DNA of 64,000 nt from Liolophura sinensis (lineage: Eukaryota > Mollusca > Polyplacophora > Chitonida > Chitonidae). Positions 1 through 12,290 of this stretch are shown here, in pieces; within the stretch, counting starts at the first letter, position 1, and every line of letters begins with the position of its first letter. The DNA lies in NCBI RefSeq assembly GCF_032854445.1, contig NC_088295.1, positions 92,745,805 through 92,809,804 on the forward strand. Direction: 5' to 3'. The position numbers were made by a program, and so were the translations under genes. The notes beneath the pieces are model-generated. The model was given only the letters and a program-made list of their open reading frames with translations, did not search any database and was not told the origin of the DNA.

Positions 1-82
1 TGGACTTGAACTCACATTGGTGAGAAACTCCTGGGTTATTACGCTGTGCTAGCGTGCTAACCGACTGAGCCACGGAGGCCCC
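1..82 (-). mobile_element. tRNA-derived SINE head, cut by window start
   Basis: Read on the minus strand this begins with a tRNA-like RNA polymerase III promoter: an A-box-like TGGCTCAGTCGG (plus-strand 61-72) and a B-box-like GTTCAAGTCC (plus-strand 2-11). The rest of the element would lie before base 1. The segment resembles the head of the SINE whose body is seen at 41325-41494 and 41572-41743; 41690-41743 carries a similar tRNA-derived stretch. It is a retroposed copy, not a functional tRNA: there is no acceptor stem or clover-leaf closure. Confidence 0.7.
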
Positions 83-1726
83 TGTGGTTATCAAAGAAAA
101 ATTGATATCATTCAAAATCCAGACATGCAAGCCATTACAAGCATCTATTTCAAAGGAACTTGAAATGAACTAATATATGAATATATATGAACTAATTCAT
201 ATTAACAAAAATCTTAACCAGATTTAAACAGTTTTAAATTCATCCCAGCTATGTTACATGTTATGACACAAACCAATGTCCTGACAGCAGTGGCACCATT
301 GTTGTAAGTCGTCTAGAATGGAAAACCTCTGCTTTACATCTGACAAATATCACACAGAGATTATACTCTCAACACAATCTGAGTGTTGTCACAAAGGTCA
401 CAATGATTAGCTTGTGAGAGTCAACCATTTGTCGAGAACTGATAATTGAGTGTAAGGGTTACAAGTCACCAACAGTACACATCTCGAGAGTAAATTAATC
501 GTCATATTTATACATTATCTGCTTATTGTATTAAAAATGATTTTGCATGTATCAATTTCTGGTACAGACACTTTATTTTAGAATGACCATAATGACCATA
601 AAATTTGTCCAAGACTACCTTGCCGACTTTTCCTGATTCTGAGAGTTCTTTTGATTTTTGAGGTTTGGATTGACAGGCTTGAAACATGGGATGATATTCT
701 ACTGGAAGGTTTTAACTTTCAGCACCAAAATGAATATTTTGTGGCATTTATTTGCCTCTACATATGCACTTTTGTGGACAAAATTTTAGGTCATTTAGGT
801 GAATTCATGTCTAAAATTATCTTATAGGTCTTTCAATACTGACATCAATTATGGTAAAATACACTTCATGTAGAGTAACGAGGTCAGGGAATCATCCTGC
901 TGATAAATAATAAATTTATCCCGATAAATTTGGCCAAAGTGAGAAAGACCAGTGTCAAAACAGAAAAAAACCATATTCAAAGTTAAAGTGCTAGTTCTGT
1001 GGAAATGCCGTTAATGACAAGTTCACTAGTAATGGACATAGCTTCACATATTCATACAAGGAATATAAAAAATTATACCAATATGAGCAGTTTGGGTGGC
1101 ATATAAAGCATTTTAAGTGCATCTTGCACGGGCTGATTGTAACCGAAGTCACCTGCAAAGCATAATATAACTTGTGTGACATCACACAAGTAGACAGCTG
1201 ATCTGAGTGTACTGCTCTTCACCTTGTAAAATGGAGCACATTATAGTGACACCTGTAGCACAGCATAACTTGCCATACATGACAAAAATACCACAAAATT
1301 TATTATATTCCTTTACAATGACAGATTGTCTTTCAGGAAAATATATTTTTAGAAATGTAATTCTCTCCTGTGTGTTACTTCAGGTTGTTTGAAAAAGAAG
1401 TGAGCAATGCCCAACACTCCATCCATCAAATGACTGATGGTCCATATGTGACTTATACTTACACTGAGTTCAAACAAAGACTTTCAATGTCTTACAATAA
1501 AGTTAATCTGCAACCAGAAAAAGACCTTATGCTCTCCAAAACGTCTGCCACCAAAAGCAACACTCATTACTGGCACCATAATTTACAGTTACTTTAATCT
1601 TTGTGAAGCATTTTAACATTATAGAATATTTTTTAACTTCAGAGTACCATGTGGTATTTGATAAGATAAACATGGCAGCAGAGCCGATGACACACAACTA
1701 ATTTAGTTCTTTTTTACATATAAGCT
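83..1726. other. non-coding, AT-rich
   Basis: No convincing exon or RNA gene is visible. Open stretches are below 80 codons and lack recognisable motifs. The tract contains one arm of a dispersed repeat (625-835) and is otherwise unique or too decayed to classify. Confidence 0.6.
625..835. repeat. dispersed repeat, copy 1
   Basis: This segment aligns by eye with 12085-12290. Shared blocks in the same order include TTTCAGC(A/G)CC, TGTGGCATTTA, GCAC.TTT.TGG and GGTCAT.TAG followed by ATTCATG. Divergence is high, so it is an old interspersed family of unknown class. No terminal structure was recognised. Confidence 0.5.
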
Positions 1727-1786
1727 GTAATTTATAATGATTCTGACCTTATTGACCATCAGATTCTTCTTAAAAACTTAAATATA
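1727..1786 (+). mobile_element. reverse transcriptase stub left of MITE insertion
   Basis: Translation of 1727-1786 gives a short open stretch ending in DLIDHQILLKN. That matches the motif-A neighbourhood of non-LTR reverse transcriptases (the FDTVDHDILL type). It is in frame with 2904 onward once the intervening TIR element and one TA are removed. A stop lies at 1721-1723 and nothing further upstream resembles reverse transcriptase, so the 5' part is deleted or decayed. Confidence 0.65.
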
Positions 1787-2901
1787 CAGTCAAACCTGTA
1801 CCTACGGCCACCTGTAATCAGCGTCCATCTGCCGCAAGCGGCCACTTTTTGCCGCGACCAAACAATTTTCCGTATTAAACGACCTGTAATATACGGGCAC
1901 CTGTCCAATGTGTCCAGCGGCCAATGTATTTTGCCACCAAATTCTACATCAGCCTGTCTTGAGCGCCTGAGACTTTCAACAGTAATGATGATTCCCGCAT
2001 CAGACATTCAAAAATTTCGAAATGGCGACCACACGACTTCAATAGTTTTTGTAGTGATTAAAAGTTACAACCTGCCACTTGGTGATGACAAGTGAAGTGC
2101 GAACATTATTGGTCAATAGCACTGAAGTTTACCCTTCTTTAACCAGGCCTAGCTGGTTATTGTCCGGACACACCTGCACTGTGGCAGTGGATTAGCTCCG
2201 TGCTGGGGTCCCCGCTATGAATGCCTTAAACAGCGGGCAAACTCCGATATAATCTGACCTCCTGTGGTTCCTCCCATGAATGGTTTCTTTGACAAATTAT
2301 CTGGCTTGCTTGGCCATTACCTTTGTAGGCCATTATCTTTGTTTTCATTTCGTGTGGCCAAAATATTGCCTGTACCGGACACATGGAGAAACTGGTCTTC
2401 CTTCACTCGTACATGTTGTTGTTGTTGTTTCACCGGTAATGGCAAATATGATTGAACATCTCAGCAGTCTGTCATTTACAGTCCAAAACTTTGTTAGAAT
2501 AGTCATTTATACCTACATAGGCCAAACTAGCATATGGCTTTCTAGGCTTTCACATGACAATGATGGGAAGAAAGTTCTCTTGTCATGCTCGCCCTCACCT
2601 GAAACTCTTTCTGTAATTGCCTGTTAAATGCGTGAAGTCCATAGATCTACCCCACAAAACTTGAAATTACTGAGTTATTATTTTACCTCAATTGTTATAT
2701 TTCTATGAAATTTATGCAGTAAAACAGACTAGTGCTGTAACAATTATGTATAAGATTATTAAGTAGGCCTACATGTGTAGATTTCCTGAAACTTCAGTTG
2801 TGATTTGGCTTGGTCTTCACAACCTGTCTTATGTGGCCAACTGTCATATGCGGCCACTTTTTCTGCGTCCCTTCACTGGCCGCATACAACAGGTTTGACT
2901 G
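1787..2901. mobile_element. 1.1-kb TIR element (MITE) with TA target duplication
   Basis: Perfect 13-bp terminal inverted repeats, CAGTCAAACCTGT at 1787-1799 and its reverse complement at 2889-2901, are flanked by TA on both sides (1785-1786 and 2902-2903). Inner subterminal sequence is also related: both ends carry a GCGGCCACTTTTT block. No transposase is recognisable inside, so the element is non-autonomous. A CAGT-type end with TA duplication fits the Tc1/mariner-pogo superfamily, but that assignment is inference. It interrupts a reverse transcriptase sequence, which gives the order of insertion. Confidence 0.85.
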
Positions 2902-3961
2902 TATATGGATTCACCAATTTAACAGTGAAAAGGATAACTTCTTACCTCGAATGTCGATTACAAAAAGTTAGTATCTATAACAAGTTGTCTTCATCTGTAA
3001 ATGTCAAATCAGGAGTACCCCTGGGTTCTATTCTTGGCCCTTTATTATTCATAAAATACTCAAATGACTGTTGTTTAAAAGTTTCCAGCTGTGACATTGA
3101 GTTTTATGCTGATGATGCCATACTGTACAACCCTTCCAAATCTTTATCCGAAATTCAATCAGAAGTAAACTCTAATATGGAACTTATTAATCAGTGGTGT
3201 TTTGAAAATAAAATGCTTCTTAATGTGTCCAAAACAGTCCATCCTTATTGGAACTACCCAGAAATTATAAAATTGTCATCAGCATTCAGTCAATGTCACG
3301 GTCAAAGAACAGACAATTGAAAATGTACAAAATTTGAAGCTTCTTGGCCTGCATACAGACCATAGACTTTTATGGCAGAGTCACGTCTAAGTGTCTAAGC
3401 TATTATCAATACTGATGAGGCAGAAGCCTTTTCTTCCCTTAAAACAAGACTATTATTTTATAACAGTTATATCCTTCCTCATTTAATGTATGCTGTCCCT
3501 ATTTGGGGTAGCTGTTCCACAGGTCTACTTGATCGACTATATAAACTTAAAAAAAAAATGCTGCAAAATTTATCCTAGACAAACCTAACAATAAATCCTC
3601 AGCTGAAACTTTTGAAATGTTGAACTTAAAGACTATTCATGAAATTGTCCTATACCCAACAAATGTCACTGTTTACAAATCCTTAAATGACCACTATCCT
3701 GACTATATGAAAAAGTTGTTCACAATCAGAGAAGAGCCCCATCATGAACTAAGATTATGTAAAAACAATCAAATAAAAATTCCTTTTCCCCACACACAGC
3801 AACTTAAGAAAAGCTTGTCAAACTCTGCAGCTGTTCAGCGGAACAGTCTGCCTGCCCCTGTGCAATCTGCCTCCTCAGTTAAATTGTTTAAAAATTTGCA
3901 CCAAAAGTGGCAAAAAGTGCCAAACACATAAAGCCTTGTATCTCTCTCTCTCTCTCTCTTA
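2902..3961 (+). pseudogene. non-LTR retrotransposon 3' fragment (CR1/L2-like RT)
   Basis: Translation from 2904 gives reverse transcriptase motifs: a GVPLGSILGPLLF block and the catalytic FYADD at about 3102-3116, followed by the thumb-like QWCFENKMLLN segment. The frame breaks near 3230-3330 and again around 3400-3600. The C-terminal part, PIWGSCSTGLLDRLYKL through the LKTIHEIVLY and KSLNDHYPDYM segments, resumes at about 3470-3930; this layout is typical of the CR1/L2 group. The copy ends near a (CT)n run at 3944-3959. Stops and frameshifts make it a dead copy. Its 5' half is missing apart from the stub at 1727-1786. Confidence 0.85.
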
Positions 3962-6900
3962 AATGGTATACTTCTGACTACAGCCTTAACAGAGGTCATA
4001 TACAGTGTTGTATATGCCTACATGTACCATCACATAACTGATTCCTATAATTCCTGTGGTCATTTTGTGTTATGGTAATGACCCGTCTGGTGGACTCGCA
4101 GGGTTTGGGCAAAATCTATGGATAACTTCGGCTTTTTCTGATGTCTGAGCACTGTGTGGGATGCAAACTAGTCATGGATAATACATTTTCAAACCATTAG
4201 GGTTCACTTTCAAAAGACTTCTCTCTGCTTTTTTTTTTTGGCACATCTTTAACCATTGATGGCAGGTATCTACTTGGAACGTCATTCATGAATGACTAAA
4301 TTACTAAGACAGAAAATTTCCACAATGAAGAAATGTACTACACAACTCATAAACAAAAACACACAGGTATGGAATTACATGTGCCTGATATTTAAAGGGA
4401 ACATGCACAACTCAATAATCCTGTTACAATACAGCTTTTTTCATTCATTTTGTTGTCAGCTTTCTCCTAAACGTGGGATGTGTTTGTCTTCATGGAAAAC
4501 GGTTATATCGATTCAGCTTAAACTTACATGTAACTTATAAATTCTGATACTTTAATCTTCTGAAACACATGTATGATAAAGGAAACAAAGCACAAATATT
4601 GCCACATAAACAGAAGCGATAGAGACAGCTTTACATACGTGATTACTTGTAAAGTATTAAACACAAGTGGTGTCTTACTCTCTGTTTTCTCAAGATTAGG
4701 GATATCATGTAACAACCTGCATACCATTTGCAATGTGTTTTTAATAATAATAAAACTAAGTTATGTTCATGAAAGCAAGGGTTGCGTGGTTAACAGTGAA
4801 TGAACATATGCAGGAAGAAAAAAAGGTAGATTAGTAAGATGAAGGTTGGTCGCAGAATTGTGCCCTTAATAAGAGTGAATCCCTAAAATAGTCATCAAGC
4901 GAGCTGTTAATGAGGGTGGTAGAATTACACAGCAGTGTCATGATAATGTCTTAAGAGATATGAGGTCCTGATCTGTGGAGAAGCTTTGGACACACCGGGG
5001 AATGGCGCAGGGGAGGAGGGAGAAAAGCTAATTACATTAATATTTCAAAGTGTATTCATAGAGGAAATGAGAAGATCAGCCTGAGATGTCACTTAACAGG
5101 ACAAGAAAGGAATGCCTAAGATGAGTTTCCTTTCTCTGTATCCTGACCAGGAATTTAAAACCAGTCCTCTTTGCTACTAGTTGGCCCTCAAAGGTCAGCT
5201 TGTCATCTCCCATAGTTTATATCTGCTCCGCATATACAACATGTCACTAAATCTTTGTCTAATAAATACCATCCATTGTTTTTGGACATAACAATTTAAG
5301 GCTCACCCCTTGTCCAATCTTTCCAGCATCAATTATTTAACAGGCGGCTGTAAGCACGATGCAATTTACTGTACACACTTGTATGATAGAATATTAATAT
5401 TAATAATCTTGTTAGAAAGTGTAGAACATTTGAACCTTGTCATATTATCATGAACAATTAGAACAACTGGCAGGATTGACAATGGAATGACATAAATGTA
5501 AAATGCAGTAATTTGTGGACAGGAGGGAATCATTATCAACCAGTGATGTCTTTCTATCACCATTACCAGTGCTCCAGCTTTCTGGTCTTCTATGTTTCTC
5601 AACTCCGACTTAAATTGATGCTAAACCTGCAATTTCATAATGTCATTCTTAATTCAGATCACAATTTGGTCCTCATCAAAAAGTGCTGCGCAGGATAAAT
5701 GAACTTAATACCACCTAGGTGATCAAGCTCACCAGACATTAACTTTCAAAGTGTAGCCCATAAAAACAGGGAGGCCCTTGTTGGTGAAGTGCTGTGATGG
5801 ATGACTACAGAGTTAGACAACAGAGTGCCCAGAATAAGCTGGTGGCCTGTTTATAGCAGCAGCATATGGACAGAGAATTGGGGGCAAAAGATCAGCAGTC
5901 CAGCAGACAAAGGCAGGAACACTTGTTAAACTCTAACAGTAGCCTGTGAGAGTGGGATGGAGAGGACACAGTTTGTCCATCTGTTAGCAGTGTGGTTACC
6001 CAAGCTTTAACGGAGTGATCACATGAACAGCCACTTCATCATCAAACTGTCCCCCAGTCAATAGGTGAGCCCAACCCAGCCAACTGGACAATGCTGCATC
6101 ACCATGACGATAGGCCATCTAATTTGCAGTTATGCTGAAGGAGTAAACTATGAATACTTCACAGTGAGATGGACTTGAGGGAGTTATTAATGATGTGAGG
6201 TTCCTTAACAAGGGGGAGGTTTGTTGTACAAATCTTTTATGACTGATGGGCACCCATTCAGGCTACATGGTACATATAGGAGTTCTAGTAAACAGTGAAA
6301 TAGTCTTTATATACGAAATTCTCTACACACCAGAACACTTCACACCAAAACAACACTATTAAGAATATCAGTCAAATCAGTCAACACATCAGTCAAATCA
6401 ATAGCTTTTAATACTTATGGACCAGTGTCATCTGCATCACACGCCAGATCACTGTACCTATAAATGTATACATGTAGAGATATAAGGGGAGATTCGACTA
6501 CTGGTGGAAAGCCTAAGATTACAAAAAAGCAAACCTTCTCGTAATTCCATGTTATTTTCTGACAGCAATTTTGAGTCGTACATACACCCCGTTTAAGAGC
6601 TGGCTGAATAGGCAGCCAATTTTACTTTTGTGATGGCAGTCAGTCTTCTGGGTGAAGGCAAACCAGACTCTGGCCACACAAAACCACAGAAATTGAGCAC
6701 AATACCTCACAGTTCAAAGGCCAATTTATCTGCATGAGCCACTTATTGCCTCTCCTATTTTTAACTTATTTCAACTACTTCAAATGTGCTCATTATTTTT
6801 TTATTCAAAAGATGGTCATTTAAAAACTATTAGTTTATAAAATTGATAGTTATGTAAGACTAGAGCTGCAGTGTTGGCCACAAATGTACCCCACTTTTTG

Positions 6901-7784
6901 TTAAAGACCCCAGTCTTTAATAGCCAAGTCCTTTACACAACAAACACACTCACTTCATTTGTGCTCATCAATTTCCACTTCTGTTGTATAAATAGCCAAA
7001 CAGTAACCCTTACAAATAATTTTATTTAAATTGCAATGTTTATAAACGTTTAAATACACGTGGCCATTTTTGTGTCTTTTATACGAATGGTGTATGCAGT
7101 TACAACCCAAGAAAAAAAAGCCCATGGTCATTTATCTTAGACTGGAGATAATTGCATTGCTGCATGTCCGCTCTCGGCTCCACTCCACGAGCGTTTGGGT
7201 TTCAGCTGGTTCTGAGCTCCCGCCAGACTTGTATCATTAAACTGACAATTATTGTCTCACTCCATGGGTTCGGTTTCTCGCCATTTCATTACTCTGGCCT
7301 GTGAAATTATTTTTATATAATTGGGAAAGTCTCCCGTCACTAAGTCCATTTTTTTTCTGTTGTTCTGATATGAGACACACAGGTTAGTTATCGGACTGCA
7401 AACGTATTAGTGATAAAATATAGATGAGATTAGTTGTAAATAGCGTGTGTTAGTGGAGAAGGTGACAGTCCTATCCAGCTGTCCTCAACGATGACGCATT
7501 CTGCAGCATGCCCCTCCATTTTTTATGACTACTCACTTCCCCACATTGTCTCCTTCCAAACAATTCAAACCCAGATTTCCTCCAATTATCCTCTACAAAT
7601 TACAACTGTCTCCTCTTTTTTTATAACCAGTTAGCTAGCATATTGACACTCTACACAGCTAATTGAAAAGTTTTCACAACTTGATAGCACTAGAACTATG
7701 GTCACATACCTGCATACCGTCACATATCATGGGCAAACTCACAGCTTGACACCACCGTAAAACCCATGGAAAACAAAATATGTT
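3962..7784. other. non-coding, unclassified
   Basis: No exon with domain similarity was found on either strand. The stretches around 4950-5160 and 7140-7480 are of higher complexity and less AT-rich than their surroundings and could hold regulatory DNA, but nothing in the sequence proves it. Confidence 0.5.
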
Positions 7785-7996
7785 ACATACACAGTAACAC
7801 ATTACAGTAATACATACAGTAACACATTACAGTAACACATACAGTAACACATTACAGTAACACATACAGTAACACATTATAGTAACACATTATAGTAACA
7901 CATACAGTAACACATACAGTAATACATACAGTAACACATTACAGTAATACATTACAGTAACACATACAGTAATACATACAGCAATACATTACATCT
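7785..7996. repeat. minisatellite, about 11-12 bp unit
   Basis: Tandem copies of ACAGTAACACAT with ACAGTAATACAT and ACATTACAGTA variants. The unit length alternates between roughly 11 and 15 bp. Confidence 0.85.
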
Positions 7997-8088
7997 GATC
8001 ATCAAAGTTCAAAAGTACAAAAACCTTTGAAAAACCACAAAAGTAAATGAGCAATAATATAACCACACAAGAAAGTAAGTAAGTTATT

Positions 8089-8235
8089 GTGAAGCCAAAT
8101 GAAAGTCAGTGAATAATGGTAAAGCCAAATGAAAGTCAGTGAATAATTGTGAAGCCGCATGAAGGTCAGTGAATAATTGTGAAGCCGCATGAAGGTCAGT
8201 GAGTAATGGTAAAGCCAAATGAAGGTTAGTTAATA
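8089..8235. repeat. minisatellite, 30-bp unit, about 5 copies
   Basis: The unit begins GTGAAGCC(A/G)(A/C)ATGAA and includes GTCAGTGAATAAT. A decayed copy precedes it from about 8045. A 30-bp period keeps some reading frames open for 60-70 codons, which is an artefact. Confidence 0.85.
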
Positions 8236-8694
8236 CAGTAGTTGTAAAAGTAGTATAAAACAAACCACTCCTTGTATGATCACAAATATATCTTTCCACC
8301 ACATGTTCTTACAGTGAAGTTTCACGTCCCATCAAGCCTACATAGTACATGTTCAGGTAATCTCCACAGACTATCTTCTAGATCTATTATCCTCTACGCC
8401 ACATGTCGAGAACTAACTACTCCATTTGTTATTGCAGAATTACAGCAGGCCCAGGATCCAGATAATATAGTGCTATATCAGAGATCCAGGCAGTACCACG
8501 ATAATTTGACGATTTTCAAGGTCAACAGCTCATACATGTTCACAATTATCATTTAGAGATGTCACATGTACAAACAATTGTTGTCCATTATGATCCTCAG
8601 CAATATGGCTTTTTTACTTCAAAGTGATGTAAAGCTAATGCTGTATAATACATGTATGTCACTGATCAGTCTTCAGTGTGTGCTGTTTGTGTAA

Positions 8695-9553
8695 CATGTC
8701 CTTGTCATATCCAACATGACCTGGTCATATCCAACTTGTCCTGGTCATATCCAACATGACCTGGTCATATCCAACTTGTCCTGGTCATATCCAACATATC
8801 CTGGTCATATCCAACATGTCCATATCCAACATGTTCTGGTCATATCCAACATGTCCTGGTCATATCCAACATGTCCTGGTCATATCCAACATATCCAACA
8901 TGTCCTTGTCATATCCAACATGTCCTTGTCATATCCAACATGACCTGGTCATATCCAACTTGTCCTGGTCATATCCAACATATCCTGGTCATATCCAACA
9001 TATCCTTGTCATATCCAACATGTCCTGGTCATATCCAACATGTCCATATCCAACATGTTCTGGTCATATCCAACATGTCCTGGTCATATCCAACATGTCC
9101 TTGTCATATCCAACATGTCCTGGTCATATCCAACATATCCAACATGTCCTTGTCATATCCAACATGTCCTGGTCATATCCAACATGACCTGGTCATATCC
9201 AACTTGTCCTGGTCATATCCAACATATCCTGGTCATATCCAACATATCCTTGTCATATCCAACATGTCCTGGTCATATCCAACATGTCCATATCCAACAT
9301 GTTCTGGTCATATCCAACATGTCCTGGTCATATCCAACATGTCCTTGTCATATCCAACATGTCCTGGTCATATCCAACATGACCTGGTCATATCCAACTT
9401 GTCCTGGTCATATCCAACATATCCTGGTCATATCCAACATGTCCTGGTCATATCCAACATGTGCATATCCAACATGTTCTGGTCATATCCAACATGTCCT
9501 GGTCATATCCAACATGTTCTGGTCATATCCAACATGTTCAGGTCATATCCACT
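8695..9553. repeat. minisatellite, 20-bp unit with higher-order blocks
   Basis: Unit CTGGTCATATCCAACATGTC with variants (CTTGTC, ATGACC, ACTTGTCC, ACATATCC). A truncated-unit signature, GTCCATATCCAACATGTTC or a one-base variant, recurs at about 8817, 9041, 9285 and 9460. This shows duplication of blocks about 175-244 bp long. The three overlapping long open frames here are by-products of the periodicity. Confidence 0.95.
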
Positions 9554-11400
9554 AAATCTAAGATCCCTAAATCCCTCTTAAACAACCCATTACTCAGGTG
9601 CTGGCTAAGAGCAGAAAAGGGTCAACACCTCAAATGGCCACCACATTATATCCATACAGATATGGTATACTGTAACACAGCAATCATTGTGAAACTTTAT
9701 TCACAAAACTTCCTGAGACAAGAGACAGTTCAAAGTACTGACAGAACATGTCCTACAATCTTGACAATAGGTCCAAGTCAATGGTTCTTCTACATAAACG
9801 GGTCTACATTTGGTGCAAGTGATGAAAAATGCTTTAATATTTCATAGATTCTGCTTAAATTTAAAAATTATCAAGGTCACAAAACATGACTAGGATTTTT
9901 GGGATGAACGCTCCCCTTGTGCTGTATGCAATGAAAGGCTGGACACTATGCTGATCCCTTACTCTCCTCACCATCTCACCTGGAATCGTGGAGCCCCTGC
10001 CAAGCTGCCAAAAAATCATGTCTGCTAGTTTTGTATTTAAATGACTTTGTCCAGAACACTGAAAACATGTTCTCTGGACTTCTACATGCAAATACAGGGA
10101 TTCATAGAAGTCCAAATTTTACAAACCGAAACTCCAAAACTGAGTTTTGTCTTTATTGAGTTAAAAAAATTTAATGACCAATTTGGAGGTTTTCTTCACA
10201 TATTGAAATACGGTTAACTTAATACTGCAGTTTCTTTTTAAATATACTTTTTCTGCTTTATTTTCCATGGGAAAATGGAATTTTGTTTAGTTTAATGTTT
10301 TCAGTTCTGTATTTATAATTTGCCCAATTTCCAGTCACATTTCATTGGCTTCCTTCAAAATGGGTTGTTTTAAATATTTGACAGATAAAGTACCATATTA
10401 GAAATGTAAAAATAATAACATTTTTCCTTTGATAGATTTCTTGCCTTACTTTTTCTCCACAACTTCTGAATTCTGATTTGAATGGAATTTCTTGTGGTTC
10501 TGCTGATTTAACACTTTTCCTGTTGTTATGCCTCCATGATAAAGCTAGACTGTACCACTGACCAGACAAGCATGCATAATGTGGGGACAGCTACAAACAG
10601 CTCCCTCTATGACCTCACCACCACATACTAAAATTAACTGTGTTTTAATCCTGCTTTGTTTTTAACTTCAGTAAAACACTGCATGCTACTAGGATAATGA
10701 ATGGATGCCAAATCACCATCTCTGTTTGATCCATGATGACCCATTTTATTGTTAAGAGCCTCAGTAACGTGTGGATGTGAGGCAGCTAGGTGGTAATGGA
10801 GATAGGTAAGGTTAGCTCTACGAATGCACCTTCTCCCGGGTAACATTCAGTTACCCGTCACTAAATTCGGTATAGTTATTTCTGTCATTAAATTGTTGTT
10901 TTTTTTTTTGTACTGAAATATTCAATTTCCGATGCCAAGTTTTGGGTTCGTACACCTGACGTGTAAGAATTCCTGAAGTATGTAAAGGGCACAAAGTTGG
11001 GACATTCATACAAGGCCATGAAATCTGCTTCACCTGCACCTCCTTTAAATTCCTGGCCACAAGTTTGTAAGAAAAATTCTAAAAGTGACTTAATATTAAT
11101 TTTTTGAAGATAAATATTATGTTGAACAATGGGGCAACAATCCAATAATGAGCCTGTTCTATCTGTAACCAGAGTACTTTACTAAGCTTTCTTTGACACA
11201 GGTACAACTGCATTATACACAGATGGAGTTACCTCGTACAGCTACAGGCAGGCCTTCGCTTTTTCCAGTTCTAATGGCACAGTCAGGCCTGATGTCTCCC
11301 CATGCGGTTTTACCTTACAATGGGGATATCACACCTGATTCTTGTAGGCTTACCTATTACTTTGAACACAAAACCTCAAATGACACCTTTAGCACATTTG
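9554..11400. other. non-coding with one MITE end
   Basis: No gene was recognised. At 10095-10150 a CAGGGATTCATAGAAG end, followed by CAAATTTTACAAAC, matches the right terminal repeat of the element at 30694-31192 in inverse orientation, so this is one end of the same family. Its partner end was not found. Confidence 0.5.
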
Positions 11401-11407
11401 GTACAGC

Positions 11408-11738
11408 CTCCGCTTAGGGAGCGGTAGATACAAGGTCAATCCTGGGTCGAGTCATCTGAGACTTTAAAAGAGGAAGTTGTTGGTTCCTTGCTTGGCGTTC
11501 AGCATGAAGGATACAGTGCAATGACTGGATGACCCGTATCAGTATAATGGCTCGGGCAATGTAGCTTACTTGCCTTCAGTAAGGCATCTCAGTGAAGCAG
11601 CACTAGATAAAAGAGTGGTGAAAATCCGTCCTGCAACAAAGAGGCACATTACATACACTCTAAGGACACCTTCGTCATCATATGACTGAAAAATTGTTGA
11701 GTACGACGCTACACCCAAGCACTCACTCACTCAATCAA
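11408..11738 (+). mobile_element. SINE, family 2, with ACTCACTCA tail
   Basis: A tRNA-like head containing a GGGTCGAGTC B-box-like motif (about 11443-11452) is followed by a body of about 270 bp and a 3' end reading GTACGACGCTACACCCAAGC with an ACTCACTCACTCA tail. The same 3' end recurs at 44969-45005. That head plus short simple-repeat tail is what a Pol III-transcribed SINE looks like. Confidence 0.7.
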
Positions 11739-12084
11739 ATGACACCTGCTGGAGCACAAGGCCAAATACCGGTGATTGACGCAATCAAATGCGACTATCT
11801 GTTCCGTGAGATGTTCGCTGATCAATTACACTATAATTGACTCTTAATTTGCTGAGACAATTTTACGTTAAATGCAAACGGAAATGAAAAATAAAAATTA
11901 CTTTAAAAAAATAATAATCAATAACCACATGGAGCCTAAATTATCCAAATTTTCAGCTGATATTTTGCATTTTTATTTGAACTGACAAAGACAAAGGTGC
12001 TATTTCACCTTGGGTTCTTTCAAGTGCCTGGAAATAAACCCTGAATGAACTAAAATTTCAATGATGACCAAGTTGCTCACTTTT

Positions 12085-12290
12085 CTTCATTCTGAAATCC
12101 TTTTGATACAGGAAAGGTTTTTGAGATTATAGCTTGAAAAGCACAGGTTGATATCCTATAGGGAATATTTAAGTTTCAGCGCCCAAAGTAATACTGTGTG
12201 GCATTTACTTCCCTCCTAAAATGCACCTTTTTGGTCAAAATTTGAGGTCATATAGAGTGTATTCATGCATAAATCTGTAAATGTTGGCAG
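12085..12290. repeat. dispersed repeat, copy 2
   Basis: Second copy of the element at 625-835, in the same orientation and about as diverged; see that entry for the shared blocks. Confidence 0.5.

Noticed and set aside
1-82. A tRNA gene
   Set aside because: A and B boxes are present but no clover-leaf closes, and the sequence is the head of a SINE with further copies in the window.
11193-11417. 74-codon plus-strand frame
   Set aside because: It runs into the SINE head at 11408 and has no homology or splice context.
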